DNA of 64,000 nucleotides from Alphaproteobacteria bacterium (GCA_030424865.1 JAUHVR010000009.1:62001-126000), one strand, 5' to 3'; positions 9,022 to 17,132 are shown, counted from the stretch's first letter. Notes: a model not told the origin generated them from the sequence alone. A program made the numbers and translations.

Positions 9022-9050
9022 TTGACGCCCAATTTCTCCCCGAATAGGTT
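9022..9050 (+). promoter_or_regulatory. Sigma-70-type promoter of the ilv leader
   Basis: TTGACG (9022-9027), a 17-base spacer and TAGGTT (9045-9050) form a good housekeeping promoter. Transcription would begin near 9057, a few bases before the leader-peptide ribosome-binding site. Confidence 0.6.
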
Positions 9051-9079
9051 CCCCGGGCACATCCAAGGGAGCCCGACCA

Positions 9080-9127
9080 GTGAACGCACTAGTCGTCATC
9101 GTAGGAACAAGGCGCATGGGCCGGTAA
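9080..9127 (+). CDS. ilv leader peptide
   Basis: A 15-codon reading frame starting with GTG at 9080 and ending TAA at 9125-9127, reading MNALVVIVGTRRMGR. It is preceded by a strong ribosome-binding site AAGGGAG (9065-9071) at 8 bases. Five successive codons are Leu-Val-Val-Ile-Val, the three branched-chain amino acids whose synthesis starts with the enzyme encoded just downstream. Stalling there when charged Leu, Val or Ile tRNA is scarce would control the attenuator that follows. It was recognised by position, codon content and the matching RNA structures. Confidence 0.8.
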   Translation: MNALVVIVGTRRMGR

Positions 9128-9180
9128 CGGACACCATAATGGAACCCATGCGCCCCCGTCAGATCAGCGGGGGCTTTTTT
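9111..9180 (+). promoter_or_regulatory. ilvI transcription attenuator
   Basis: Two mutually exclusive RNA structures can form. The antiterminator pairs GGCGCATGGG (9111-9120, in the last codons of the leader) with CCCATGCGCC (9145-9154), a perfect 10-bp match. The terminator pairs GCCCCCG (9152-9158) with CGGGGGC (9168-9174), followed by six T (9175-9180). The shared bases 9152-9154 make the two exclusive. A ribosome that reaches the leader stop codon covers the first strand and lets the terminator form. One stalled at the LVVIV codons leaves it free and allows read-through into ilvI. Confidence 0.8.
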
Positions 9181-9220
9181 GTATGTGCACAGTGGAAGAC
9201 GTCGTAAACGGAGCAAAACG

Positions 9221-10975
9221 ATGACACGTCAAATGACCGGAGCGAAAATGGTGGTTCAGGCCCTCAAGGATCAGGGTGTGGACACGGTATTCGGATATCC
9301 CGGGGGCGCTGTCCTACCGATTTATGACGAGATCTTTCAGCAGAACGATATTCGTCACATCCTCGTGCGCCACGAACAGGGCGCGACCCACGCCGCCGAA
9401 GGCTATGCGCGCGCAACCGGCAAGCCGGGTGTTGTGCTTGTGACTTCGGGTCCCGGCGCCACCAACGCGGTGACCGGGCTGACCGACGCGCTGATGGATT
9501 CGATCCCGATTGTTGTGCTGACCGGCCAGGTGCCGACCTTCATGATCGGCTCGGACGCCTTTCAGGAAGCCGACACCGTGGGCATCACCCGCCCCTGCAC
9601 CAAGCACAACTGGCTGGTGAAAGAGACCGACAAGCTGTCGGCCACGATTCACGAGGCCTTTCACGTGGCGACTTCGGGCCGCCCGGGTCCGGTGCTGGTC
9701 GACATCCCCAAGGACGTGCAGTTCGCCAGCGGAGACTACGTGTCCCCGGCCAAGGCGCCGACAGGGCACTACCAGCCGCAGGTCAAGGGCGACATGGAAA
9801 CGATCACCCAGTTGGTCGAAGCCATCGAGACCGCCGAACGCCCGGTGTTCTACACCGGCGGCGGCGTGATCAACTCTGGCCCCGGCGCCAGCCAGTTGCT
9901 GCGCGAACTGGTGGACGCCACCGGCATTCCGATCACCTCGACCCTGATGGGTCTGGGCGCCTACCCGGCCTCGGGCCGAAACTGGCTGGGGATGCTGGGC
10001 ATGCACGGGCTTTACGAGGCAAACCTCGCGATGCATGGTTGCGACCTGATGATCAACATCGGCGCGCGGTTTGACGACCGGATCACCGGGCGTCTGGATG
10101 CCTTCAGCCCGAAGTCGCGCAAGGCGCATATCGACATCGACCCGAGCTCGATCAACAAGGTGATCCACGTGGATATGCCGATCATCGGAGATGTGGGCCA
10201 CGTGCTCGAAGACATTCTGAAGGTCTGGAAATCGCGCGGCCGCAAGGTCAACCGCGAGGCGCTGCAGCACTGGTGGGCGCGGATCGAGGACTGGAAAAAG
10301 GTCGATTGCCTGAAGTTCAAACCCAGCGCCAAGACCATCAAGCCGCAGCACGCGCTTTCCCGTCTTGAAGCGCTGACCAAGGGCATGGACCGCTATGTGA
10401 CCACCGAAGTGGGCCAGCACCAGATGTGGGCGGCGCAATACCTTGGGTTCGAGGACCCGAACCGCTGGATGACCTCGGGTGGTCTGGGCACAATGGGCTA
10501 TGGCTTCCCGGCCTCCATCGGGGTGCAGATGGCCCATCCCGAAGCACTGGTGATCAACGTCGCTGGCGAGGCCAGCTGGTTGATGAACATGCAGGAAATG
10601 GGAACGGCGGTTCAGTATCGCCTGCCCGTGAAGCAGTTCATCCTGAACAACGAACGTCTGGGCATGGTCCGCCAGTGGCAGGAACTGCTGCACGGCGAGC
10701 GGTACTCGCACAGCTGGTCCGAGGCCCTGCCCGATTTCGTGAAACTGGCCGAGGCCTTTGGCGCCAAGGGCATCTATTGCGACAATCCCAATGATCTGGA
10801 TGACGCGATCATGGAGATGATCAACCACGACGGGCCGGTGATCTTTGATTGCCTGGTCGAGAAGCACGAAAACTGCTTCCCGATGATCCCCTCGGGTGAG
10901 CCGCACAACAAGATGCTGCTGGGCGAAGCGTCGACCAAGGATGCCATCGGTGCCTCGGGCGCGGTGATGGTGTAA
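9221..10975 (+). CDS. ilvI: Acetolactate synthase large (catalytic) subunit
   Basis: Thiamine-diphosphate enzyme that condenses pyruvate with pyruvate or 2-oxobutyrate, the first common step to valine, leucine and isoleucine. It has 584 residues, typical of the family. The start at 9221 follows GGAG by 7 bases. Order: ThDP pyrimidine domain with the catalytic glutamate in RHEQGATHAAEGYARA, a central FAD/Rossmann-like domain, and the ThDP pyrophosphate domain. The usual GDG/GDA metal-binding motif here reads GEAS (Glu450), followed by the conserved LNNERLGMVRQWQ. The gene is preceded by a leader-peptide attenuator, and the regulatory subunit gene follows after one intervening gene. Confidence 0.95.
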   Translation: MTRQMTGAKMVVQALKDQGVDTVFGYPGGAVLPIYDEIFQQNDIRHILVRHEQGATHAAEGYARATGKPGVVLVTSGPGATNAVTGLTDALMDSIPIVVLTGQVPTFMIGSDAFQEADTVGITRPCTKHNWLVKETDKLSATIHEAFHVATSGRPGPVLVDIPKDVQFASGDYVSPAKAPTGHYQPQVKGDMETITQLVEAIETAERPVFYTGGGVINSGPGASQLLRELVDATGIPITSTLMGLGAYPASGRNWLGMLGMHGLYEANLAMHGCDLMINIGARFDDRITGRLDAFSPKSRKAHIDIDPSSINKVIHVDMPIIGDVGHVLEDILKVWKSRGRKVNREALQHWWARIEDWKKVDCLKFKPSAKTIKPQHALSRLEALTKGMDRYVTTEVGQHQMWAAQYLGFEDPNRWMTSGGLGTMGYGFPASIGVQMAHPEALVINVAGEASWLMNMQEMGTAVQYRLPVKQFILNNERLGMVRQWQELLHGERYSHSWSEALPDFVKLAEAFGAKGIYCDNPNDLDDAIMEMINHDGPVIFDCLVEKHENCFPMIPSGEPHNKMLLGEASTKDAIGASGAVMV

Positions 10976-10981
10976 GCCACA

Positions 10982-12217
10982 ATGGCTTTGCGTGGTCAGG
11001 ATCAGGATGACGGCGACGCGCGACTGTTGGTTTTCAACAGTCGCCGTGGCTGGCAGCTTGGCGTTCTAACCACGCTGTTCGCGCTGATCTATGTGGTGGG
11101 CAAGATTGCCGACCAGGTGTTGGCGCTGAGCGGCGGCGGCGCGATCTATGAACCCGCCGACTTTCCGGTGTTCTGGAATGCTGCACGCATTGCGGTGGCC
11201 GGCACCCCGCTCGAAGTGTTTGCCCACACCAACCTGATGACCGACACCGGCCCCTGGGCCGATGCCTGGATGCCCTGGTTGTACCCTCCGGGTTACCTGG
11301 TGATGATCACGCCGCTGGGCCTGATGTCCTTGCCCATGGCCTGGGCCGTGATGACGGTGCTGAGTTTCGGTCTCTTCTTGCTGGCGTTGCGCCCCTTTCT
11401 GGGCGGCGTGACGCCCCTTTTGTTGGCCCAGGTGTTTGCGCCGGGTCTGTTGCCTGCAGTGGTGACGGGTCAGAACACGCTGATCTGGTATGCGGGGCTT
11501 TTGGCGGCCTTCGCCTGCCTGCGCTCTGACCGGCCGGTGCTGGCCGGTGTGCTGATCGGTCTGCTGACCGTAAAGCCGCAACTCGGGCTGCTGATCCCCT
11601 TTGCACTGCTAGCCGCGGGTCATTGGAAAACAATCCTGGCCGCAACGGTCACCACAGTGCTGCTGGTTGGCCTGCCGACGGCGCTTTATGGCGTCGAGTA
11701 CTGGTCTGCCTGGCTCGATATGACACGAACCCACGGCGACAAGATCTTTGAACAGGTCGAGACCATCGGCCTGATGGGCAGTGGCTTTGTGTTCTGGATC
11801 GGGATCGGGCTTGAAAAATCCCTGGCCCTGACGCTGCAATGGATCACGATCGCCATGGCTGCGGGCATCGTTGCCCTGGTCTGGTACAACAAGAGCGCGG
11901 GCTTTGACCTCAAGGTTGCCACGCTGCTGGCCGCCATCCCGCTGTCCACGCCATACTTCTGGTTCTACGAAGCCGCCGTTCTGGCCATTGCCGCGCTCTT
12001 CATGCTGCGGGCCGGCGTGCTGGACACCCGCCCGTTGCACCTTGTCTTTCTCGCCCTGCTCTGGTTAGGCGCCGGGCTGACGATGCCGCTGGAAAGCATC
12101 GACCGAGAGGCCCTGAACACCACACGCCTGCTGGTCGCGCCGCTGTCTGTTGCGGCCCTGACCGCCTGTCTGATCACCCTGGCACGTTTGCGCAGCCCGC
12201 AAACCGCCGCCCCGTAA
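10982..12217 (+). CDS. GT87-like polytopic membrane protein (DUF2029)
   Basis: A 411-residue membrane protein with about ten hydrophobic segments (for example LTTLFALIYVVGKIADQV and LLLVGLPTALYG). It has the layout of family GT87 (DUF2029), polyprenyl-phosphate-dependent mannosyl- or other glycosyltransferases. Conserved-looking features are the acidic DFPVFWNAAR after the first helix, PWLYPPG, and the loop GLLTVKPQLGLLIPF. It starts 6 bases after the ilvI stop with only a weak ribosome-binding site and ends 14 bases before ilvH, so it is co-transcribed with the acetolactate synthase genes. Substrate and product are unknown, and a link to branched-chain amino acid synthesis is not evident. 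Confidence 0.65.
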   Translation: MALRGQDQDDGDARLLVFNSRRGWQLGVLTTLFALIYVVGKIADQVLALSGGGAIYEPADFPVFWNAARIAVAGTPLEVFAHTNLMTDTGPWADAWMPWLYPPGYLVMITPLGLMSLPMAWAVMTVLSFGLFLLALRPFLGGVTPLLLAQVFAPGLLPAVVTGQNTLIWYAGLLAAFACLRSDRPVLAGVLIGLLTVKPQLGLLIPFALLAAGHWKTILAATVTTVLLVGLPTALYGVEYWSAWLDMTRTHGDKIFEQVETIGLMGSGFVFWIGIGLEKSLALTLQWITIAMAAGIVALVWYNKSAGFDLKVATLLAAIPLSTPYFWFYEAAVLAIAALFMLRAGVLDTRPLHLVFLALLWLGAGLTMPLESIDREALNTTRLLVAPLSVAALTACLITLARLRSPQTAAP

Positions 12218-12231
12218 AAGGAACCCCTGCG

Positions 12232-12792
12232 ATGTCCGCACTTCACATCAAAAAAGGCTCGACCAAGCATTCGGCTTACAACCTGCGCCCGACATTCTCG
12301 GACGTGCAGGAAACGCACACCATTGCCGTGCTGGTCGATAACGAGGCTGGCGTTCTTGCGCGGGTGATCGGGCTGTTCTCGGGCCGGGGCTACAACATCG
12401 AAAGCCTGACCGTGGCCGAGGTGGATCACGAAGGCAAGCTGAGCCGTATCACCATCGTCACCACCGGCACCCCGCAGGTGATCGAGCAGATCAAGGCGCA
12501 ACTGGGCCGGATCGTGCCGGTTCATGACGTGCATGACCTGACGGTCGAAGGCGGGTCCGTGGAACGGGAACTAGCCCTTCTGAAGGTCGCGGGCACCGGC
12601 GACAAGCGGGTCGAGGCTTTGCGGCTGGCGGATATCTTCCGCGCCAACGTCGTGGACAGCACCTTGGAAAGCTTTGTCTTTCAACTGACGGGCACACCTG
12701 ACAAGATCGACGCATTTGCCGACCTGATGCGCCCGCTGGGCCTGGTCGAGATTGCCCGCACCGGCGTCGCCGCCCTGTCGCGCGGGTCCTGA
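12232..12792 (+). CDS. ilvH: Acetolactate synthase regulatory subunit
   Basis: Small subunit that stimulates IlvI and gives it feedback inhibition by valine. It has 186 residues. The N-terminal ACT domain (about 25-100) begins THTIAVLVDNEAGVLARVIG and contains SGRGYNIESLTVAEVD. The C-terminal ALS_ss_C domain follows. The first 20 residues are a variable extension common in this group. The start ATG follows AAAGGAA. It is the last gene of the attenuated operon and ends 10 bases before a convergent gene, with no clear terminator between. Confidence 0.93.
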   Translation: MSALHIKKGSTKHSAYNLRPTFSDVQETHTIAVLVDNEAGVLARVIGLFSGRGYNIESLTVAEVDHEGKLSRITIVTTGTPQVIEQIKAQLGRIVPVHDVHDLTVEGGSVERELALLKVAGTGDKRVEALRLADIFRANVVDSTLESFVFQLTGTPDKIDAFADLMRPLGLVEIARTGVAALSRGS

Positions 12793-12801
12793 TACCCCGG
12801 T

Positions 12802-13152
12802 CTACGCGACCGCTTTGGGTTTGCGATAATCAGCCATCGAAAGCACCTCGCCCCCCTGGCGCGGTGCTTTTTCTTTTGTGTCGGACGCCGACACAGCCCC
12901 TGCCCCGGCTGTGGCGCGCAGCCGTTCGGCCAAACCTTCCGAAAATTCGCCAGCCACAACCGTCGGGTTGCGGGCGACGCGCATGTTTTCATGCTCGCGT
13001 AGGTCGAACTGAATCAGATCACCGGGATCAAGGTTCAACCCATCCAAGGCGCTGTGCTCTGGCGCCTTATAAAACGCAAGGTTGCCGTGGTCCTCACACC
13101 AGATCACTGCCTTGCTGTCACATTCGTCCGACCACAGTACAACGCCGTACAT
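12802..13152 (-). CDS. Small uncharacterised protein (116 aa)
   Basis: A soluble 116-residue protein beginning MYGVVLWSDECDSKAVIWCE. The start at 13152 follows GAGG at good spacing. Upstream in-frame codons exist but lack a ribosome-binding site and overlap operator-like sequence. The first half is predicted folded and contains the paired Trp/Cys motif VIWCEDHGNLAF; the middle reads PGDLIQFDLRE. The C-terminal third is low-complexity Ala/Lys-rich, ending SMADYRKPKAVA. I do not recognise a family. It resembles small conserved proteins of Rhodobacterales. It is divergent from an XRE-family regulator and shares with it a region with repeated GCGTCACC sites. Confidence 0.65.
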   Translation of the reverse strand: MYGVVLWSDECDSKAVIWCEDHGNLAFYKAPEHSALDGLNLDPGDLIQFDLREHENMRVARNPTVVAGEFSEGLAERLRATAGAGAVSASDTKEKAPRQGGEVLSMADYRKPKAVA

Positions 13153-13248
13153 TGGAACCTCTGTTTGTTCACAATCCCTTACGAAATAATCTTCCGCCAA
13201 AAACCCCGACCGGGACATAACAAAAGCTGAAACGCAGACTTGCTTTTT

Positions 13249-13310
13249 GTGACGCATCCTTGCAGAGTTGTTCCTGAATGGCGTCACCGGTGACGCGAAA
13301 CTGCGTCACC
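13249..13310. promoter_or_regulatory. Clustered GTGACGC/GCGTCAC operator-like sites
   Basis: In the 232-base divergent region, the 16-bp perfect palindrome GCGTCACCGGTGACGC lies at 13281-13296. It is flanked by a single half-site GTGACGC at 13249-13255 and another, GCGTCACC, at 13303-13310. Four copies of one 7-base half-site within 62 bases suggest cooperative binding, probably by the XRE-family protein encoded at 13385. Confidence 0.6.
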
Positions 13311-13355
13311 TTCCGATCTGGGTCTGGCACGGCGCATCCTGAGGAAACGCAGAAA

Positions 13356-13371
13356 CGGTTAAATTCAACCG
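13356..13371. promoter_or_regulatory. Near-palindrome before the XRE regulator
   Basis: CGGTTAAATTCAACCG is symmetric apart from one base pair and ends 13 bases before the regulator start. It could overlap the promoter or act as a second operator. The gene has no evident ribosome-binding site, so the transcript may begin very near the start codon. Confidence 0.35.
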
Positions 13372-13384
13372 AAAATAGAAAAAT

Positions 13385-14203
13385 ATGGCCAAAAACAAGA
13401 CAGTCGCCCCGGAACCCGCAAGCCCCGCCGAGCTTCGAAGCATGCTTGGTGCCAATCTGCGTCACCTGTCCAAAGAGGCTGCATCAATTTCGGCCTTGTG
13501 CCGGGATCTTGGAATCAACCGCACGCAGTTCAACCGCTACTTGTCTGGCGAAAGTTTTCCGCGACCCGACGTGCTGCACAAGATTTGCTCATTTTTCGGC
13601 GTCGATGCGCGTGTTCTGCTGGAACCCGTCGATCAGATCAACATGATCGAACATGACCTGCTTCATCACCCCGAGATTGCCGACTACGTCGGCGCAGGGT
13701 CGACCGAGGTGGATGAAGCCCTGATGCCCGCCGGCTTCTATCGGTTTTCGCGGCTCAGCTTCACCGACAACAACCAGTTCATCCAGGGGCTGGTCTATAT
13801 CTACCGCGAGGACAAATACACCTTCCTGCGCGGGTACGAAGCCAAAGAGGCCATGGCCCGCCAAGGCTTGCCCAGCGACGCAAACACGCGTGAGTTCCGT
13901 GGCTTTCTGCTGCCGCAGGAAGGCGGCGTGTCGGCCTTTGTCAGCCGCAAGAACTCTCTGACCACCTCGTTCAACTTCCTGGCCCGGGTCGAATCCTTCG
14001 AACAGAACTTCTGGGTGGGCTATGCCACCCGCACGGTCCGGGAATCCGTCACCGGCCGGCGCGTGGCGCGGCTGGTCTACGAACACCTGGGTCACGACGT
14101 GGGCAAGGCATTGGACAGCGCGCGGGCAAGCGGTTTCTGCACCGAGGACCAGTTGGTTCCCTATCACCGGATGCAGCTGCGCACCGAGGTTCCGTTTACC
14201 TGA
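13385..14203 (+). CDS. XRE-family transcriptional regulator
   Basis: A 272-residue DNA-binding protein. A Cro/C1-type helix-turn-helix lies at about residues 25-72 (LCRDLGINRTQFNRYLSGES then PRPDVLHKICSFFGV). The remaining 200 residues form a predicted globular domain I do not recognise, with aromatic-rich stretches such as GFYRFSRLSF and NNQFIQGLVYIYREDKYTF, possibly a ligand-sensing or dimerisation domain. The start ATG has no Shine-Dalgarno sequence. Its own promoter region holds palindromic sites, so autoregulation is likely. It precedes a Rieske oxygenase on the same strand by 93 bases, which may be its target. Confidence 0.82.
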   Translation: MAKNKTVAPEPASPAELRSMLGANLRHLSKEAASISALCRDLGINRTQFNRYLSGESFPRPDVLHKICSFFGVDARVLLEPVDQINMIEHDLLHHPEIADYVGAGSTEVDEALMPAGFYRFSRLSFTDNNQFIQGLVYIYREDKYTFLRGYEAKEAMARQGLPSDANTREFRGFLLPQEGGVSAFVSRKNSLTTSFNFLARVESFEQNFWVGYATRTVRESVTGRRVARLVYEHLGHDVGKALDSARASGFCTEDQLVPYHRMQLRTEVPFT

Positions 14204-14296
14204 GGCCCCGCTGCCCTTAGCCTTTTTGCCGTTTACAGAAACGTCCGAACACGCCAACCTGCTGCCTGGACATTCACCGCCGACCAGGAGGGCACC

Positions 14297-15454
14297 ATGA
14301 GCGCGACCACCAGCGACCTTTCCGCAGTCAAACAGCCCGTTGCCACGGCCAATGGCCTGCCGAACGCGCATTACACCGACCCCCAGGTCTTTGAGCTGGA
14401 ATGTGACCGCCTGCTGAAGCAGAAGTGGGCCGGACTGGACGTGGCCGCCTCGGTGCCCGAGGTCGGAGACGCCAAGCCCATCACCTTTCTGGGGGTGCCC
14501 CTGTTGATCGTTCGCGGTCGCGACGACACCGTGCGGGTCTTTCAGAACATCTGCCGCCACCGCGGCATGGTCCTGGTCGATGCCCCTCGCAAGATCGAAG
14601 GCGCCATACGCTGCCCCTATCATTCCTGGTGTTACGGAACCGACGGCCGCCTGGTCGCCACTCCCCATGTGGGCGGCCCGGGTCAGAACACGCACGAGGC
14701 CATCGACCGCAGCACGCTGGGCCTGATCGAGGTGCGCAGCCACATCTGGAACGGCGTGATCTTCGTGAACATCTCGGGCGATGCCGCGCCCTTTGAAGAG
14801 GAATTCGCCGAACTGCTCGAGCGGTGGCGCGAATTTGAGGTGCCGGTCTATCACGGCGGCCAGGACAGCATCATCCGGTTCGACCTGAAATCGAACTGGA
14901 AGCTGGTGATCGAAAACTACTGCGAAAGTTATCACCTGCCCTGGGTACACCCCGGTCTGAACTCCTATTCCCGGCTGGAAGATCACTATCATATCGAGGA
15001 ACCCGGCAAGTTCTCGGGCCAGGGCACCTATGTCTATCGCCAGATCGAAGACGAAGACGGCAGCAAATTCCCCGATTTCCCGGACCTGTCCGAAAAGTGG
15101 GACACCGCGGGCGAATACATCACCTTCCTGCCCAACGTCATGGTCGGCGTTCAGCGCGACCATATGTTCGCGATCATCCTGAAACCCGAAAGCGTGGATC
15201 GCACCATCGAAACCGCGCACCTATTCTATGCCTCGCCCCAGACCTCGGACAGTCTGCGCGCCAAGAACGCCGAACTGTGGTACGTGGTGTTCGAAGAGGA
15301 CATCATGGCCGTCGAAGGCATGCAGATCGGGCGCAATGCGCCCGGATTTGATGGCGGTCGGTTCTCGCCTGCGATGGACGGCCCGACGCACCTTTTCCAC
15401 ACATGGGTCGCCGAGACCTTTGACGCGGGGCAAAAGCTTGCTGCAGCGGAATGA
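14297..15454 (+). CDS. Rieske non-heme iron oxygenase, alpha subunit
   Basis: Catalytic subunit of a Rieske-type oxygenase, 385 residues. The N-terminal Rieske domain carries the [2Fe-2S] ligands Cys86/His88 (CRHRG) and Cys106/His109 (CPYHSW). The catalytic domain has the electron-bridging acid and facial-triad histidines in ENYCESYHLPWVHPGL. The start follows CAGGAGGG. Overall it resembles the alpha subunits acting on quaternary amines or aromatic acids, such as choline, glycine betaine or carnitine oxygenases, but the substrate cannot be named. No reductase or ferredoxin gene is adjacent, so electrons must come from a partner encoded elsewhere. It overlaps a small protein gene by four bases. 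Confidence 0.85.
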   Translation: MSATTSDLSAVKQPVATANGLPNAHYTDPQVFELECDRLLKQKWAGLDVAASVPEVGDAKPITFLGVPLLIVRGRDDTVRVFQNICRHRGMVLVDAPRKIEGAIRCPYHSWCYGTDGRLVATPHVGGPGQNTHEAIDRSTLGLIEVRSHIWNGVIFVNISGDAAPFEEEFAELLERWREFEVPVYHGGQDSIIRFDLKSNWKLVIENYCESYHLPWVHPGLNSYSRLEDHYHIEEPGKFSGQGTYVYRQIEDEDGSKFPDFPDLSEKWDTAGEYITFLPNVMVGVQRDHMFAIILKPESVDRTIETAHLFYASPQTSDSLRAKNAELWYVVFEEDIMAVEGMQIGRNAPGFDGGRFSPAMDGPTHLFHTWVAETFDAGQKLAAAE

Positions 15455-15666
15455 TCGATGATCTGGACGCCCGCCTGCTGCGGGCGCATGAACGACAGGA
15501 CAAGCCTGCGCTTGTGGCGCTATACACCCGGGCGGCAGATGCCGCCCAGACCGAGGACGCGGCGGGGTTCTACCTGACCCACGCCTATGTCTTTGCGCTT
15601 GATTGCGGGCATCCTCAGACCAAGGCACTGCATGCCCGGCTGGTTGCCATGGGAAGAGAGTCCTGA
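15451..15666 (+). CDS. Small uncharacterised helical protein (71 aa)
   Basis: A 71-residue protein starting in the ATGA overlap with the Rieske oxygenase stop, and so translationally coupled to it. The sequence (MIDDLDARLLRAHERQDKPA... ending ARLVAMGRES) is predicted wholly helical, like a short helical-repeat or TPR-like hairpin, with Tyr/His-rich AGFYLTHAYVFALDCGH. I do not know a function. The tight coupling suggests it assists the oxygenase. Confidence 0.65.
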   Translation: MIDDLDARLLRAHERQDKPALVALYTRAADAAQTEDAAGFYLTHAYVFALDCGHPQTKALHARLVAMGRES

Positions 15667-15672
15667 TCTTCG

Positions 15673-15695
15673 CGGGCGGGGCACCGCCCCGCCCG
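15673..15695. terminator. GC-rich hairpin between convergent genes
   Basis: A 10-bp perfect stem CGGGCGGGGC / GCCCCGCCCG with a 3-base loop, between the end of the small helical protein gene and the end of the convergent cytochrome gene. No T-run follows on either strand, so termination may be weak or depend on other factors. Confidence 0.45.
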
Positions 15696-15734
15696 GATAC
15701 GTGCCGGAACATTATGCCCTCCGGCGTCACTCTG

Positions 15735-16139
15735 TCAGTTCTGGATGCTCTCCAGGTAATAGGCCAGCGACAACACCTTGCCACGGGTATACAGAACGCT
15801 GCCATAGGTGTTGCTGTCTTCGAACTCGGCATCAAACAGCGCGCCATAGATTGGCATCGGCCCCCCGTGTGCGCGCATACCCGACCGCCCGTCGATGATA
15901 TGGATCACCTGAAGCATCGGAAACGCTCCATCATTCCGGTCCGTCAGCCCAGTCAAGTCCGGGACACCGGTCGTCATCATCTGAGTCATCGGCCCATCCC
16001 CGGCACCGCTGACCCCATGGCACGTTGCGCAAAACTGCGTATAGGCCTTTTCACCAACATCCGCGTCATCTGCGACCGCGACACTGGCGAATGTGCTGGC
16101 CGCCACTGCGGCCAAAGCAAAGGGTACTACTTTCATCAT
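15735..16139 (-). CDS. Periplasmic c-type cytochrome, single heme
   Basis: A 134-residue exported cytochrome. A Sec signal peptide (MMKVVPFALAAVAASTFASVAVA) is followed by one heme-binding motif CATCH near residue 38. A later methionine (TQMM or GGPMP) would be the sixth ligand. It is a small class I cytochrome of the family with the pattern GDGPMTQMM. Two adjacent ATG codons follow GGGAGGAG, and the second gives better spacing. Possible roles include electron transfer to an oxidase or a periplasmic dehydrogenase. Its convergent neighbour is the Rieske oxygenase pair, and any functional link is unproven. Confidence 0.85.
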   Translation of the reverse strand: MMKVVPFALAAVAASTFASVAVADDADVGEKAYTQFCATCHGVSGAGDGPMTQMMTTGVPDLTGLTDRNDGAFPMLQVIHIIDGRSGMRAHGGPMPIYGALFDAEFEDSNTYGSVLYTRGKVLSLAYYLESIQN

Positions 16140-16244
16140 CTCCTCCCGATGGATGCTTTCGCAAACCCGGAAGCGCCGGAACGCATTCCGGGTTCAACAT
16201 GTATAGAATGCGGAATGCGATCGGGCTTTGATGTAGGTCAAGCC

Positions 16245-17045
16245 TCAGGCGGCCTGGGCCGCCCCCTGCCCCTTTGGACCATAGGCCAGCATGTCGTACA
16301 GATGCCAGGTCGCATGCCCCAGCAAGGGCAGCACGATGAACAATCCCAGGAACGCAGGGACCATTGCGACAAAGGTCAGCACCGCGATGAAGAGCGCCCA
16401 GGCCAACATCGGCACCGGGTGCGCCATGACATAGCCAAAGCTGGTGATCATCGCCGTGACAAAATCGATCTCGCGATCCAGCAAAAGCGGCAGCGCCAGC
16501 ACGGTGATCATGTAGAGAACCAACGCAAAGATCGCACCCACGACGCTGCCGAAGGCCAGCATCATCAACCCGTTAGGGGTCAGATAAACCGAAAGCGAAC
16601 TGGACACGTTGGTCATGGTGCTCAGCCCCAGGAACAGGGCAAAGATCATGTGCGCGAGGAAGAACCAGAACAGGAAGACCATCACGATGATCGCGCAGAT
16701 CGACGGCAACTGCCTCCGCCCCTGGCGCAGGATCACGCTCGAGACCTCGGCGAAATTCAGATCCCGCCCCTGTTCGATCCGGCGGCTGATGTCGTAAAAC
16801 CCCACGGCAAAAAAGGGCGCGATCAACGGGAAGCCGATGGCGGCCAGCACCAGCCAATAGGTCTGACCCGTAGCCGCCGTGACCCAGGCCATCAGGATGC
16901 CGCCCAGCACGTAGACCCCTGCAAAGACAAGGGCAAACCCCGGTGCACGCCGCATGTCGGCCCAACCGCGCCGAAGCGCCTCTTTCATCATGTCGACCGA
17001 GACCTGACCAAAGGCCGGCACCCCCGGTTTCGGTGTATCTGGCAT
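16245..17045 (-). CDS. DUF2189 integral membrane protein
   Basis: A 266-residue inner-membrane protein with six to seven hydrophobic segments (for example [19 protein letters not shown] and [21 protein letters not shown]), matching the DUF2189 family. The start at 17045 was chosen for its GCAGGAGG ribosome-binding site; a longer frame upstream has none. The C-terminal [14 protein letters not shown] is typical of this family. Function is unknown. In other bacteria these genes often lie near cytochrome or respiratory genes, and here a cytochrome c gene follows on the same strand. Confidence 0.75.
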   Translation of the reverse strand: MPDTPKPGVPAFGQVSVDMMKEALRRGWADMRRAPGFALVFAGVYVLGGILMAWVTAATGQTYWLVLAAIGFPLIAPFFAVGFYDISRRIEQGRDLNFAEVSSVILRQGRRQLPSICAIIVMVFLFWFFLAHMIFALFLGLSTMTNVSSSLSVYLTPNGLMMLAFGSVVGAIFALVLYMITVLALPLLLDREIDFVTAMITSFGYVMAHPVPMLAWALFIAVLTFVAMVPAFLGLFIVLPLLGHATWHLYDMLAYGPKGQGAAQAA

Positions 17046-17132
17046 GGCCTGTCCTCCTGCAGCGAATGCCAGCGCGTTTCCTCGTCCATCTGAGCCGGGA
17101 ATGGCGGCAATTTCAACCGCCAAGCCCTCTTG

